The notes under the pieces are model-generated. The model saw only the letters and a program-made list of their open reading frames with translations, ran no database searches and had not been told where the DNA came from. Position numbers and translations under genes: made by a program. This document shows positions 36,355 to 45,460 of a DNA stretch of 64,000 nt, one piece after another; the first letter of the stretch is position 1; each line of letters starts with the position of its first letter. The stretch comes from Bacillus massilinigeriensis (lineage in GTDB: Bacteria > Bacillota > Bacilli > Bacillales > Cytobacillaceae). The DNA lies in contig NZ_LT630004.1 of NCBI RefSeq assembly GCF_900111815.1, positions 1,908,293 to 1,972,292 of the forward strand. Direction: 5' to 3'.

Positions 36355-37311
36355 TTAATATTCCTCCCTGAATTTACGGGAAATATACTGGGCTATAAGG
36401 TTCATGATTAGCGTGAAGACAAAAAGCGTCATCGCCACAGCGTAAAGACTGTAGTAAAGGGTTGTCCCTGCTGCTGCTTCTCCGCCGGTTACCTCAACGA
36501 TATAGCCTGTCATTGTCTGAAGCGACTGAGTCACATCAAACGTGAAATTTTTCGAGCTTCCGCTTGCAATTGCAACAATCATTGTTTCACCGATTGCCCG
36601 GGAAATCCCAAGCACAAACGATGCAATGATACCCGAAATTGCTGCTGGAATCACGACTTTCCATGTCACTTCAAGCTTCGTAGAACCAAGAGCAAGTGCT
36701 CCCTCCCTCATCGAATTCGGCACAGCACTCATAGCATCTTCAGAGAGTGAAGCAACCATTGGGATAATCATGATACCCATTACGATACCAGGACTCAAGA
36801 TATTCGTTGGTTCAAGACCAGGAATGAAAGACCTGAGGAGCGGAGTTACGAAAGTAAAGGCAAAGAAACCGTATACGATGGTCGGAATTCCGGCCAGGAT
36901 TTCCAGCATTGGTTTCAGTGTTTTCCTTACTTTATCCGAAGCATACTCGCTTAGAAAAATAGCAGTCATGAGACCAATGGGAATTGCCACAGCCATAGCA
37001 ATCGCTGATGACAAGATTGTCCCTGTTAATAGCGGCAGTACTCCAAATACCGCCTCTTCTCCAAGAGGCTTCAATTTTGTTCCCGTAAAGAAATCAAGGA
37101 AGGGCACACGATCAAAAAATGTGACTGTCTCCGTTAGAAGCGTTAGCAGAATACCAACGGTCGTAAAGACGGAAACTGCTGCAATTCCAAAAAGGATTCG
37201 AGGAACGAGCTTTTCAACTATTGTCCTTATACTTGCAGATTTCCTTTTTTCTTCAATCATACCCCTGACATTCAAACCGGCCCCTTTTTCTGGCATAACG
37301 GTTTTTTCCAC
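36355..37311 (-). CDS. pstC: Phosphate ABC transporter permease PstC
   Basis: Second channel subunit, 318 residues with the GTG at 37311, which is eight bases from AAAGGGG. Six membrane segments follow a basic N-terminus. The coupling loop is EGALALGSTKLEVTWKVVIPAAISGIIASFVLGISRAIGETM. FFTGTKLKPLGEEAVFGVLPLLTGT is typical of PstC. It is separated from pstS by a gap that holds a stem-loop. Confidence 0.95.
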   Translation of the reverse strand: MEKTVMPEKGAGLNVRGMIEEKRKSASIRTIVEKLVPRILFGIAAVSVFTTVGILLTLLTETVTFFDRVPFLDFFTGTKLKPLGEEAVFGVLPLLTGTILSSAIAMAVAIPIGLMTAIFLSEYASDKVRKTLKPMLEILAGIPTIVYGFFAFTFVTPLLRSFIPGLEPTNILSPGIVMGIMIIPMVASLSEDAMSAVPNSMREGALALGSTKLEVTWKVVIPAAISGIIASFVLGISRAIGETMIVAIASGSSKNFTFDVTQSLQTMTGYIVEVTGGEAAAGTTLYYSLYAVAMTLFVFTLIMNLIAQYISRKFREEY

Positions 37312-37371
37312 TTGTAAAACCCCTTTCACATCATATCCAAGGTGCTATTATTCTGGTAAACACACGCAAGA

Positions 37372-37397
37372 AGATGAGAAGGAATCTCCTCTCATCT
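37372..37397 (-). promoter_or_regulatory. Stem-loop between pstS and pstC
   Basis: AGATGAGA and TCTCATCT enclose a ten-base loop in the pstS-pstC gap. No T-run follows, so it is not a terminator. It may stabilise the 3' end of a processed pstS message. Confidence 0.55.
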
Positions 37398-37429
37398 CTC
37401 GCAGCTTGTGCCGTATTAAAGCATTTGCG

Positions 37430-38395
37430 TTATTTAAGGCCTTCTAGTTCTTCTACTGTTGCTTTGATATCTTCGTCAGGAAGCGGTGCAAACCCGGTTT
37501 CTTTCGCTACTTCCTGCGAATTGTTCATTGTGTAGATAGCATAGTCAAGAACCTGCGCTTTTTCTTTGGCCATACCTTTGTTCAAATAAGTGAAGACAGG
37601 GCGTGTAAATGGTGCATAATCTCCATCTTCAGCAATCGTCTCAACTTTTGGTTCTACAGGACCTTTGCCAAAGTCTATCTTCACCGCTTTCACCTTATCT
37701 TTATTGCTTGCATAGTAGCCATATCCAAAGAAAGCAATGGCGTTTTTATCCTTTGAAACAAGGTCTACAAGCGTGGAATAATCTTGCTGAAGATTGATTC
37801 CTTCTACCATTTCTTTTTCTTCAAGAATGTTTTCAAACATGAACTCATATGTTCCGTGGTTTTCATTAGGGCCGTATGTCTTGATAGGCTCGTTCGGGAA
37901 GTCTGTACGAACATCAGACCAATTTTTCTTACCTTTTTCTGCAAGGAAGATATCAACGATTTCTTGCTGCGTAAGCTCCTCTGCCCAGTCATTGTCTTTA
38001 TTGACAACGAATGTCAGACCATCAAGTGCTACTTTCATTTCAAGCGGATCAATTTTCAATTTTTCTGCTTCCGCTTTTTCTTCGTCTTTTATTTCACGCG
38101 ATGCGTTGTTGAAGTCTGTGCCGTCTTCAACAAGAAACTTTTTAAAACCAGCAGATGTACCTGCGCGGCTTACTTCCACAGAGACACCTTCTTGCTCGTT
38201 TGTCATATAGTTTTCAGCCATTTTTGCCATAAATGGGTAGACAGTCCCTGATCCGTCAATGACGACACTGCCTTCTAGTTCAGCCTTATCGTTTCCGCCT
38301 TCCCCTTTAGCTTGCTTGTCATTGCCGCAAGCAGCTGTAAACACCATAATTGCTGCAAGCAACGCCAGCAGGCTAAACTTTTTAGAACGCTTCAT
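37430..38395 (-). CDS. pstS: Phosphate-binding lipoprotein PstS
   Basis: Extracellular binding protein of the phosphate importer, 321 residues. The signal peptide LLALLAAIMVFTAACGNDKQ has its lipobox at FTAAC. The phosphate site includes IDGSGTVYPFMAKMAENY, SRAGTSAGF and NASREIKDEE. It is first in the operon pstS-pstC-pstA-pstB-phoU, behind a Pho box. Confidence 0.96.
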   Translation of the reverse strand: MKRSKKFSLLALLAAIMVFTAACGNDKQAKGEGGNDKAELEGSVVIDGSGTVYPFMAKMAENYMTNEQEGVSVEVSRAGTSAGFKKFLVEDGTDFNNASREIKDEEKAEAEKLKIDPLEMKVALDGLTFVVNKDNDWAEELTQQEIVDIFLAEKGKKNWSDVRTDFPNEPIKTYGPNENHGTYEFMFENILEEKEMVEGINLQQDYSTLVDLVSKDKNAIAFFGYGYYASNKDKVKAVKIDFGKGPVEPKVETIAEDGDYAPFTRPVFTYLNKGMAKEKAQVLDYAIYTMNNSQEVAKETGFAPLPDEDIKATVEELEGLK

Positions 38396-38454
38396 TCCTC
38401 AATTCCCCCTAAAGTTGTGGTTGTTTGTCCTACAACTAAAGAATAACGCCCAAG

Positions 38455-38493
38455 TTTTAATAAGGTATAAACGCAATGTTAAGCTTTTGTAAA
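38455..38493 (-). promoter_or_regulatory. Pho box (PhoP binding site) of the pst operon
   Basis: On the minus strand four hexamers TTTACA, TTAACA, TTTATA and TTAAAA follow one another with exactly five bases between each. This is the TT(A/T)ACA direct-repeat pattern of Bacillus PhoP. It lies about 60 to 100 bases before the pstS start. Confidence 0.9.
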
Positions 38494-38538
38494 TGGCTGA
38501 TATTTTTGTTAATTAGAGAAAATACTGCATAGTTTACA

Positions 38539-38572
38539 TAAAAAAAGAGCCGCCAGTAATTGGCAGCTCTAA
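38539..38572 (-). terminator. Terminator after pbpA
   Basis: On the minus strand AGAGCTGCCA pairs with TGGCGGCTCT (one mismatch) and a run of seven T follows. Confidence 0.8.
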
Positions 38573-38587
38573 TCGAAGCTTATTTTG

Positions 38588-40750
38588 TTATTGCGAGATT
38601 TCCTCTCGAAGCTCATCGCCCTCTTTTTTCTCTTCTACTTGCTGATCCGGCTTGATGGGATTCATGTTTTCTTCCGCACGCTTTTTCTTAAGCTCAAAAT
38701 AAGCATCGAGAACGCGCCGGCCAATATCGTTGTTTGCATGATGTCCCGTATTGCTTTCATACGCCCACGGCACCATGACAGACATTGCTACTTCCGGATT
38801 GTCATAAGGCGCATATCCGATCAAGCTAAGATTCATTGTTTGCGGCGGAGCGCTATAATTTTTGCGAAGTGGCCCATCATAAAATGCCTGTGCTGTACCT
38901 GTCTTCCCGGCAGGTCTGTATGGCGCATTGCCGAATGAACCGTAAGCTGTTCCTCCTGGCGATTGCATGACTTGCCTAAAACCTTCATGTACGGTGGCCA
39001 TCCATTCTGGCGTTACGTCCACTTTGTTCAGTACATTAGGTTCGAAGGATTGCAGTACAGGGCCGACTTCATTGCTGTCAAGCTTCGGCTCGCGAATTTC
39101 TTTTACCATTCTCGGCTGAATACGGCTGCCGCCATTGGCAATTGTTGCAGCATATTGCGCCAATTGCATCGGCGTATATGTATCAAACTGCCCGATAGAA
39201 TAGTCAAGGAGAAGACCACTTCTTTCTGGAACATTTTCATTTCCTTTAAAGCCAAACATTTCGTTCGGCAGATCAATTCCTGTCTTGACGCCAAGGCCAA
39301 ACTGCGAAAATGAATTGCGGAAAACGTCAAATACATCATCGCTCAAAGAGAGCGTCTGCTGCGGAACATAATTTCCTTTGCCGACATTAATCGCTGTCCG
39401 GAACATATAAACGTTGGAGGAAACCTTCAAAGCACCAACAGGGTTTAAGCTACCTAACCCTGCTCGCCATGACTTCTTAGGTGGTGTACCCTTTATCAAG
39501 ATTGGTGTGTCGTAAAAAACGGTTCCAGTTGAAATTGCACCAGTTTTAAGCCCTGTTAAAATCGTCGCACCCTTGACAGTAGAACCAACGTTATAGGAGG
39601 TAGTGATATTACCCAATGCGAAGTCCTGCATTTCAGTTCTACCGGTTTCCTGATTACGTTCCAAGCGTTTTCCGGCCATTGTCAGCACTTCTCCGGTATG
39701 CGGGTCCATCAAAACGACAAACGCCCTGTCAAGAAGGCCAGTGGCTCGATTTTGCTTTGCTCTCATTAATTCTTCTTCAATGATTTTTTCGACAGCAAGC
39801 TGAAGGTCCATATCGATGGACAGCACTAAATCCTTGCCGCGTGCACCTTCAGAAACGACAACTGTATCGAGAACATTTCCCGCCTTGTCTGTCTTATTCT
39901 TTACTTTTGCCTTTTGTCCGTGGAGTACATCCTCGTACTGCATTTCCAAATAGCTCTTGCCAACGCGATCGTTTCGGCTGTAATCCCTTGAACGATAATA
40001 GTCGAGACGTTCTTTCGGCAAACCTTCATCCGAATCTGTCACTTTCCCAAGGACGGTTTTCAGCGTCTTATCGAAAGCATAATGGCGTTCCCAGTCTGTT
40101 GTTGTATCAACGCCCGGAAGCTCGTCGAGATTTTCATTCACTGCAGCGAGTTCCTGCGGTGTAACATGCTTTTTGACGATTTGTGGTGTCAGTGCATAAC
40201 CGCTGTTGAATTCCCGATAAATTGCGAGAATTTCAAGCTCCTCAGGAGAGAAATTTAATTCATCCTTTGTAATCCTGTCGAGCTGCAATTGATAGAGATC
40301 TTTATCGTCAAGCTTTTTAGCTTGAAACTGCTGCATTTCTTTTTTGGTGATTTTTTTCTCTGCTTCCTTTGAGTGGCGCAAAATCCAGTAATCCTTCTTG
40401 TCGCGCTCCCGGACCTTTTCTGTATCCATTTCTATCATGCTTGCCAGCTTTTCAGCAACTTTCAGCATGTCCTCTGCCTTTGTCGTCTGGCTCCGAGTAT
40501 AGGTGATGGCATCATTCGGGATATTGTCGACAATGACTTTTTTGTTCCGATCATACATTTTACCACGCGGAACAGGATTGTTCACCGTAACGTCCTCAGT
40601 CCGCTCGATTTCCCTTTTAAAGTCTTCACCATATACAATTTGTACAATTCCAAGCCTTAACACAAGCATGGAAAAAAGAACGAAAACAATAAAGAAAAGC
40701 ATATTCAGCCTGAAAGGCACCAGTGCTTTCTTTTTCTTTTTTGTATTCAA
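38588..40750 (-). CDS. pbpA: Class B penicillin-binding protein (PBP2A-like transpeptidase)
   Basis: Cross-links peptidoglycan, probably for side-wall elongation. It is 720 residues, near the 716 of B. subtilis PbpA. One membrane helix (MLFFIVFVLFSMLVLRLGI) is near the N-terminus, followed by the dimerisation domain with NPVPRGKMYDRN. The transpeptidase motifs are STVK (nucleophile serine), SSN and KTGTAQ, in that order. The acidic C-terminal tail is EKKEGDELREE. It lies upstream of pst on the same strand with its own terminator. Confidence 0.95.
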   Translation of the reverse strand: MNTKKKKKALVPFRLNMLFFIVFVLFSMLVLRLGIVQIVYGEDFKREIERTEDVTVNNPVPRGKMYDRNKKVIVDNIPNDAITYTRSQTTKAEDMLKVAEKLASMIEMDTEKVRERDKKDYWILRHSKEAEKKITKKEMQQFQAKKLDDKDLYQLQLDRITKDELNFSPEELEILAIYREFNSGYALTPQIVKKHVTPQELAAVNENLDELPGVDTTTDWERHYAFDKTLKTVLGKVTDSDEGLPKERLDYYRSRDYSRNDRVGKSYLEMQYEDVLHGQKAKVKNKTDKAGNVLDTVVVSEGARGKDLVLSIDMDLQLAVEKIIEEELMRAKQNRATGLLDRAFVVLMDPHTGEVLTMAGKRLERNQETGRTEMQDFALGNITTSYNVGSTVKGATILTGLKTGAISTGTVFYDTPILIKGTPPKKSWRAGLGSLNPVGALKVSSNVYMFRTAINVGKGNYVPQQTLSLSDDVFDVFRNSFSQFGLGVKTGIDLPNEMFGFKGNENVPERSGLLLDYSIGQFDTYTPMQLAQYAATIANGGSRIQPRMVKEIREPKLDSNEVGPVLQSFEPNVLNKVDVTPEWMATVHEGFRQVMQSPGGTAYGSFGNAPYRPAGKTGTAQAFYDGPLRKNYSAPPQTMNLSLIGYAPYDNPEVAMSVMVPWAYESNTGHHANNDIGRRVLDAYFELKKKRAEENMNPIKPDQQVEEKKEGDELREEISQ

Positions 40751-40880
40751 GGCTTCCCCTCACCCTTCTCTTGCTTTGCAAATAAAAGTTCACTAACTGC
40801 TATTTTAAAGGAAAAGAAGGCATATTTCCATCATGAATCCTCTTTGGTTTATTTTTCACTTCATAGCGAGATATGCAGGT

Positions 40881-42101
40881 TCAAGAAATTGGAACAAGAC
40901 GAATTCTTCTGATAAACAAGTAAATAAGCATATGGCCGCTGCCTACGACTAAGAGGAGAATGGGAATACTCTTCTCTTGGTTGAAAAACTTTACGCTGAT
41001 AAGGAAGAGTAAAATAGAAATAATTCTCCCACAATTAAGGAAAATTTCCCGTACGACAATATATTCAATTCGCATTTCTGCTGCATTCCTTCCTCTTCCG
41101 ATTACATCATATGTAAGCGACATATATGGAACTAGAAGTAAGGGGTATCCGACGGCAATGACTGCTGCATAAATCAACAGGTTGGTGTAAGACGGTTCAA
41201 AAACGATCAAAAAAATAGCCAGATAAAGGATGATTCCCCCTATAAGTATGGCCTTTTTCCGATACTCTTTTTTTAACAATCGCGATGCAAGGTAGTAGGA
41301 TACAAAGGCGATGCCTGAATTAATCAATCCGAACATGCCTAGCGCCATCTCACTTCCCTTTGCCAGGAAGACGAAGACAGAAATAATAAAGACAAATGTC
41401 CCTTCCCTTATCCCTTGGAAAAAGTGGGCGTTTGTTACCATCCTCCAATTGAAATCCTTTTTCCGTTCGCCTACCACTTCTAAAAACACATACCTTCCGT
41501 TAGCGGGGCGGCGTTTAAGGGAAAAGCTTAAGAATACTGCTGCGGAAAAAAGCAGCAGGGACAGCCCAAAAACAACCGTATAGCCTGTGAATTTCTCCAG
41601 CCTTGAAATAATGAATCCTGAAGCAAATGGTCCTACCATTCCTCCAAGAGAAGAAAGAATCCCAAGGAAGCCATTAAAAAAATCTCTAGTCTCTGGTTCG
41701 GTTATTTCAAATGTCAGCACATTGAATGCCAACCAATAAAAGCCATAGCCTATTCCTAAAAGCGCTCCAAGAAACAGAAGAAATTCTGAGGCCTTTGTTC
41801 CAAAAAAGAGGACGGCCATGTAAAACATCGCCAAAAAGATGACACCGATTCTAAGGACGATGACACGATCAATTTTCTTGGCCCACCTTCCAGCAAGAAT
41901 AAAGGTCAAAGGCTGCAGAACCACAACAGCCAGATTGTATAGCCCAAGGTCGATGAACTCGCCAGACTGCTTCCATAAATAGATGTTCACGAAAGTATTC
42001 GATAAGGCTACGCTTAATGAATAAAGCCCGCCTATGAAGAGCAACAGTCCGAGATCCTTTGTAAATTCTATTTCTCCGAGCAGTTTTTGCATTTTCAGCA
42101 T
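40881..42101 (-). CDS. yqgE: MFS transporter (YqgE-like)
   Basis: Twelve-segment major facilitator of about 406 residues. Visible features are GGLYSLSVALSNTFVNIYLWKQSG in segment 1, RWAKKIDRVIVLRIG in the 2-3 loop and a central cytoplasmic loop KRRPANGRYVFLEVVGERKKDF. Substrate cannot be told. Position next to pbpA matches B. subtilis YqgE. The ATG at 42101 is 11 bases from AAAAGGGG; no better start is seen. Confidence 0.82.
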   Translation of the reverse strand: MLKMQKLLGEIEFTKDLGLLLFIGGLYSLSVALSNTFVNIYLWKQSGEFIDLGLYNLAVVVLQPLTFILAGRWAKKIDRVIVLRIGVIFLAMFYMAVLFFGTKASEFLLFLGALLGIGYGFYWLAFNVLTFEITEPETRDFFNGFLGILSSLGGMVGPFASGFIISRLEKFTGYTVVFGLSLLLFSAAVFLSFSLKRRPANGRYVFLEVVGERKKDFNWRMVTNAHFFQGIREGTFVFIISVFVFLAKGSEMALGMFGLINSGIAFVSYYLASRLLKKEYRKKAILIGGIILYLAIFLIVFEPSYTNLLIYAAVIAVGYPLLLVPYMSLTYDVIGRGRNAAEMRIEYIVVREIFLNCGRIISILLFLISVKFFNQEKSIPILLLVVGSGHMLIYLFIRRIRLVPIS

Positions 42102-42163
42102 AATGGTCGACTCCCCTTTTCTCATGGGGTAGTTTCCTACAATCATGCCTTTGTTATGCACCA

Positions 42164-42197
42164 GAAAAAGGAGGCAGACCTCATTCGGCCTGCCCCC
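42164..42197 (-). terminator. Terminator after sodA
   Basis: On the minus strand GGGGCAGGCC pairs with GGTCTGCCTC (one mismatch) around a six-base loop, followed by TTTTTC. Confidence 0.8.
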
Positions 42198-42211
42198 TGC
42201 TCGATCCTTTA

Positions 42212-42820
42212 TTATTTCGCCGCAGCAAAACGCTTGTTCACTTCATCCCAGTTGATAACGCTCCAGAACGCGTTGATGTATTCAGGGCGTCTGTTTTGAT
42301 ATTTCAAGTAGTATGCATGCTCCCAAACATCCAAGCCCAACAATGGAGTCTTGCCTTCCATTAGAGGGGAATCCTGGTTTGGAGTGCTTGTTACTTCAAG
42401 TTCACCATTGTTAACAGCAAGCCATGCCCAACCTGATCCAAAGCGAGTAGTAGCGGCTTTTGCAAATTCTTCTTTAAATCCTTCAAAGCTTCCGAATTTC
42501 TTGTTGATTGCTTCACCAATTTCTCCTGTTGGCTCACCACCGCCATTTGGAGAAAGAATTGTCCAGAATAGAGTGTGGTTCGCATGGCCGCCACCGTTGT
42601 TTCGCACAGCAGTGCGGACAGCTTCTGGAACGCTGTCAAGGTTAGAAATAACTTCCTCGACTGATTTAGCGGAAAGCTCTTCGTTTCCTTGAAGCGCATT
42701 GTTCAGATTAGTCACATATGTGTTGTGATGTTTCGTATGGTGAATATTCATTGTTTCTTTGTCGATGTGAGGTTCCAATGCATCATAAGCGTAAGGTAAT
42801 TGTGGAAGTTCAAAAGCCAT
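42212..42820 (-). CDS. sodA: Superoxide dismutase [Mn]
   Basis: Converts superoxide to hydrogen peroxide and oxygen in the cytoplasm. It is 202 residues. Metal ligands are in [12 protein letters not shown] (His27), NHTLFW (His), and [18 protein letters not shown] (Asp and His near 162-166). GGEPTGEIG and SGWAWLAV are typical of the manganese form. It is divergent from fnr. A perfect inverted repeat sits just upstream of its candidate -35 element (TTGACA at 42869-42874, minus strand). Confidence 0.97.
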   Translation of the reverse strand: MAFELPQLPYAYDALEPHIDKETMNIHHTKHHNTYVTNLNNALQGNEELSAKSVEEVISNLDSVPEAVRTAVRNNGGGHANHTLFWTILSPNGGGEPTGEIGEAINKKFGSFEGFKEEFAKAATTRFGSGWAWLAVNNGELEVTSTPNQDSPLMEGKTPLLGLDVWEHAYYLKYQNRRPEYINAFWSVINWDEVNKRFAAAK

Positions 42821-42886
42821 TTTAAAATCCTCCTATGTAGTGTATTATTTCCTTTTGAACAAATTGCTTGTCAATTTATTCTGACA

Positions 42887-42901
42887 TTAGAATTGTTCTA
42901 A
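42887..42901 (-). promoter_or_regulatory. Inverted repeat upstream of sodA (PerR/Fur-like)
   Basis: TTAGAATTGTTCTAA is a perfect 6-3-6 palindrome that shares most positions with the PerR box TTATAATNATTATAA. It lies 12 bases upstream of a TTGACA on the sodA strand, in the sodA-fnr gap. The regulator is not known. Confidence 0.5.
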
Positions 42902-43074
42902 AGGATATTTCTTATGATTAGATTACCAAAGAACGGCATTCGATTTCAAACAATACGATTCAAGCACAGCAATTTATCTGTCGGAAAGTTGTCATTTTTA
43001 AAGCCAACTCAATGGTGTCAATGATTTATATCGCACCCTCTCACTACGCATTCCCACTATTTACCATAACACTA

Positions 43075-43103
43075 TTGACATAGTACATACAATTCTTTTA
43101 AAT
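43075..43103 (+). promoter_or_regulatory. Candidate promoter of fnr
   Basis: TTGACA and TTAAAT are spaced by 17 bases, about 37 bases before the fnr start. The 319-base sodA-fnr gap otherwise shows only the palindrome at 42887. No TGTGA-N6-TCACA Fnr box is seen. Confidence 0.55.
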
Positions 43104-43139
43104 CAAAGTTGTAAAGCTCTATATAAGGAGAAGATCCCT

Positions 43140-43832
43140 GTGGAAAAAAGCATATCATTATACAGTTTAATGTTGCAGCACTTCATTGATAAAGAGTCCG
43201 TTCAGAAAATTAAAGGAGATACAATCCTCTTTCAGGAAGGGGATCCCGTTAGCTCTGTCTATATTGTGCTAAGCGGTGCTATTTCCATCGGGCGTGTTCA
43301 TATGAAAGGCAAAGAATTCATCATGAAAATACTGAATGGAGAAGAAATGATGCTTGAATACGAGTTATTCAAGCATTCACCGCGATACTACTACTCCGCA
43401 AAGGCTATGTCTGACTGCGAAGTAATCATGGTTCGGAGAGAGCACTTTGAGGAATTTGTCCAAAGCGACAAAATGGCCATGAATGCATTGATGAGCTGGC
43501 TTTCTACACGCTATCTTAAGGCGCAGATGAAGTGCCAGGATTTAATAATGAATGGCAAGAAAGGCGGCCTTTACTCCATTCTGATCAGACTTTGCAACAG
43601 CTATGGTGTGATGACAAGCGAAGGAATTTTAATCGACTTGCCGTTGACCCATCAAGAATTGGCCAATCTTACGTTTGGAACAAGAGAAGTCGTTCAGCGG
43701 ATGTTAAAGGAACTCCGGGAACTTGATGTTATTTCGTATGACCAAATGAAATTCACTGTGAAGAATATTGGGTACTTAAAAAAGGAAGTAGACTGCCAAA
43801 ATTGTCCTTATGAAATTTGCGGACTTAATTAA
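43140..43832 (+). CDS. fnr: Fnr-type anaerobic regulator (Crp/Fnr family)
   Basis: Oxygen-sensing transcription factor, 230 residues. A cyclic-nucleotide-binding-like domain (GDTILFQEGDPVSSVYIVLSGAISIG) is followed by a dimer helix and a winged helix (LTHQELANLTFGTREVVQRMLKELRELDVI). The C-terminus has cysteines 219, 222 and 227 in DCQNCPYEICGLN. With Asp134 (KCQDLIMNGKKG) they reproduce the three-Cys-one-Asp [4Fe-4S] site of B. subtilis Fnr. The GTG start follows AAGGAG. Here it stands beside sodA instead of narK. Confidence 0.88.
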   Translation: MEKSISLYSLMLQHFIDKESVQKIKGDTILFQEGDPVSSVYIVLSGAISIGRVHMKGKEFIMKILNGEEMMLEYELFKHSPRYYYSAKAMSDCEVIMVRREHFEEFVQSDKMAMNALMSWLSTRYLKAQMKCQDLIMNGKKGGLYSILIRLCNSYGVMTSEGILIDLPLTHQELANLTFGTREVVQRMLKELRELDVISYDQMKFTVKNIGYLKKEVDCQNCPYEICGLN

Positions 43833-43837
43833 AGAAG

Positions 43838-43888
43838 AAAGGCTGTTCCACAGGCGTGCCAGCTCCCTTTGGACAGCCTTTTCCTTTT
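43838..43888. terminator. Two-way terminator between fnr and yqgC
   Basis: AAAGGCTGT-TCCA pairs with TGGACAGCCTTT across a longer loop, followed by TTCCTTTTTT. Confidence 0.7.
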
Positions 43889-44371
43889 TTATAATACAAG
43901 AATCAAGAAATATAATAACATCGCACCTTGGATAACTCCTTTAGTGAGTATACTTGTGATAAACCCAACTACAGATCCGATTCCGATTTTAGCTGCCTTC
44001 GCTATTCCTCTTCTATGTATAATAATTTCTGCAACAAACGCTCCAAGAAAAGGACCCGCGATAATACCAGCTACTGGGATGACAAAAGGACCAACGAGCA
44101 GTCCAATCGTGCTTCCCCAAATACCTGCCTTTGAACCGCCGAATTTCTTCACACCTAGCATATTTGCGGCATAGTCTGCTCCGAACAACAAAAGAACAAA
44201 CAAGCCCTGTACAGTCCAAAACATCCAGTCGAACGGCTCAAAAGTAAAAAATACACCGTACAGCAGAAATCCTCCAAATAGAGCCAGCACGCCCGGTATT
44301 ACCGGGATAAACAGCGCAGCAAATGCTGCAGTGAAAAGCAAAATAATGATTCCCCAATAAAGATACTCCAT
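43889..44371 (-). CDS. yqgC: DUF456 membrane protein (YqgC)
   Basis: About 160 residues, the B. subtilis YqgC length, with four or five membrane segments that are glycine-rich (VAGIIAGPFLGAFVAEIIIHRR, IGIGSVVGFITSILTKG). The repeated G-rich pattern of DUF456 is clear. Function unknown. The ATG at 44371 has GGGAG at a proper distance. It is divergent from yqgB. Confidence 0.83.
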   Translation of the reverse strand: MEYLYWGIIILLFTAAFAALFIPVIPGVLALFGGFLLYGVFFTFEPFDWMFWTVQGLFVLLLFGADYAANMLGVKKFGGSKAGIWGSTIGLLVGPFVIPVAGIIAGPFLGAFVAEIIIHRRGIAKAAKIGIGSVVGFITSILTKGVIQGAMLLYFLILVL

Positions 44372-44541
44372 CCTTCTCTCCCTTTGCATAAATGACTTCG
44401 AGACTCTAATCAGAACCCCTTCACCAATTTATTCTAGCAGGGTCCCTGATGTTCTGCCATGTCAAAAGCCGATTAAAAACTTGTGTATCGCTTCCCAGAA
44501 GGATAAAATAAAGCCTGAATATAGTAAAGGACGTGAACCGG

Positions 44542-45312
44542 TTGAACATTTTCAAACAGTATTTCAGGAGTTTATACTCCCCTAAGGATATAGCGTTGTT
44601 CCGTTTTCAAGGAATAGGGAAATCAATTCTTTACGTCTTCTTCCTTACGCTGTTGTTTTCGCTTCCCAATATGATCTATTACAGCAAGGAAGTTGCAACA
44701 GTTGTTTCGAACACGAAACAAACCTTTAGAGGAGATGTTCCGTCATTTGTAATAGAAAATGGTACCCTAAGTTCAGAAAACAAAAAGCCCTATATCAAAC
44801 AGAATGGCTCAACAGGCCTCATCATTGATGCTAGTGGTACAGTAGAGGTTTCTGAAGTACAGGAATTAGGAGCTACGATTGCTTTTCTAGAAAACGAGGT
44901 TGTCTTGCGCGCAGGGGGCAACGAGGAAGTCGTTCCGTATTCCATGCTTGTCACCCCTATCAGCAGTGATGATATTCAACATTTCATTAAATTTGCTAAT
45001 GAATCGCTAGGAGTTTTTATTTTTATCCTGGTGATTACACTTTATCTCACATTCCTTGGAACTAAATTTCTTGAAGTCACATTCCTGGCCTTCTTTGGTC
45101 TATTCCTCAAAAACATTCTGGGGCGTAAATTACAATACAGGCACCTTTGGAGAATGGCTGCATGCAGCATTACCATGTCAACAACATTCTTTGCCCTAAT
45201 GTCTTTATTAAAAACACCGGTGCCGTATACTACCTTAATTAACTGGTTCGTTTCTTCGACGATTCTTCTGCTTGCAATGAAAGAAATTCCGCTTCCTAAA
45301 CGGGCTCAATGA
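44542..45312 (+). CDS. yqgB: DUF1189 membrane protein (YqgB)
   Basis: A 256-residue membrane protein, matching YqgB of B. subtilis in length and order. The first membrane segment (SILYVFFLTLLFSLPNMIYY) is followed by an extracellular domain of about 100 residues. Three or four segments follow (FIFILVITLYLTFLG, TFLAFFGLFL, LINWFVSSTILLLAM). The TTG at 44542 is ten bases from AAAGGA; the GTG at 44533 is too close. Function unknown. Confidence 0.83.
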   Translation: MNIFKQYFRSLYSPKDIALFRFQGIGKSILYVFFLTLLFSLPNMIYYSKEVATVVSNTKQTFRGDVPSFVIENGTLSSENKKPYIKQNGSTGLIIDASGTVEVSEVQELGATIAFLENEVVLRAGGNEEVVPYSMLVTPISSDDIQHFIKFANESLGVFIFILVITLYLTFLGTKFLEVTFLAFFGLFLKNILGRKLQYRHLWRMAACSITMSTTFFALMSLLKTPVPYTTLINWFVSSTILLLAMKEIPLPKRAQ

Positions 45313-45354
45313 CCAAAAATAAGCGCACAGAAGCCTCTTTCAATCATGATATAG

Positions 45355-45407
45355 AAAAAGACTGCTGCCAAAATTTTTAAAAATCTGTTTGGCTAACAGT
45401 CTTTTTT
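45355..45407 (+). terminator. Terminator after yqgB
   Basis: AAAAAGACTG...CCAAA pairs with TTTGG...CAGTCTTTTT around an AT-rich loop, followed by T. Confidence 0.65.
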
Positions 45408-45460
45408 CTCGTCTTCCGGCATACAATGGACAAACCTTGTACCATTATAGGAGGAAAAAC

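Noticed and set aside
36542-37447. Long plus-strand open frame of 301 codons opposite pstC
   Set aside because: It is the exact antisense of pstC, has no ribosome-binding site or known motif, and has a low-complexity Ser/Thr/Pro composition typical of a shadow frame.
37784-38251. Plus-strand frames of 155 and 138 codons opposite pstS
   Set aside because: Both are antisense to a clear pstS gene, with Phe- and Ser-rich sequences and no start signal.
42821-43139. Fnr-binding site TGTGA-N6-TCACA in the sodA-fnr gap
   Set aside because: No such sequence is present on either strand.
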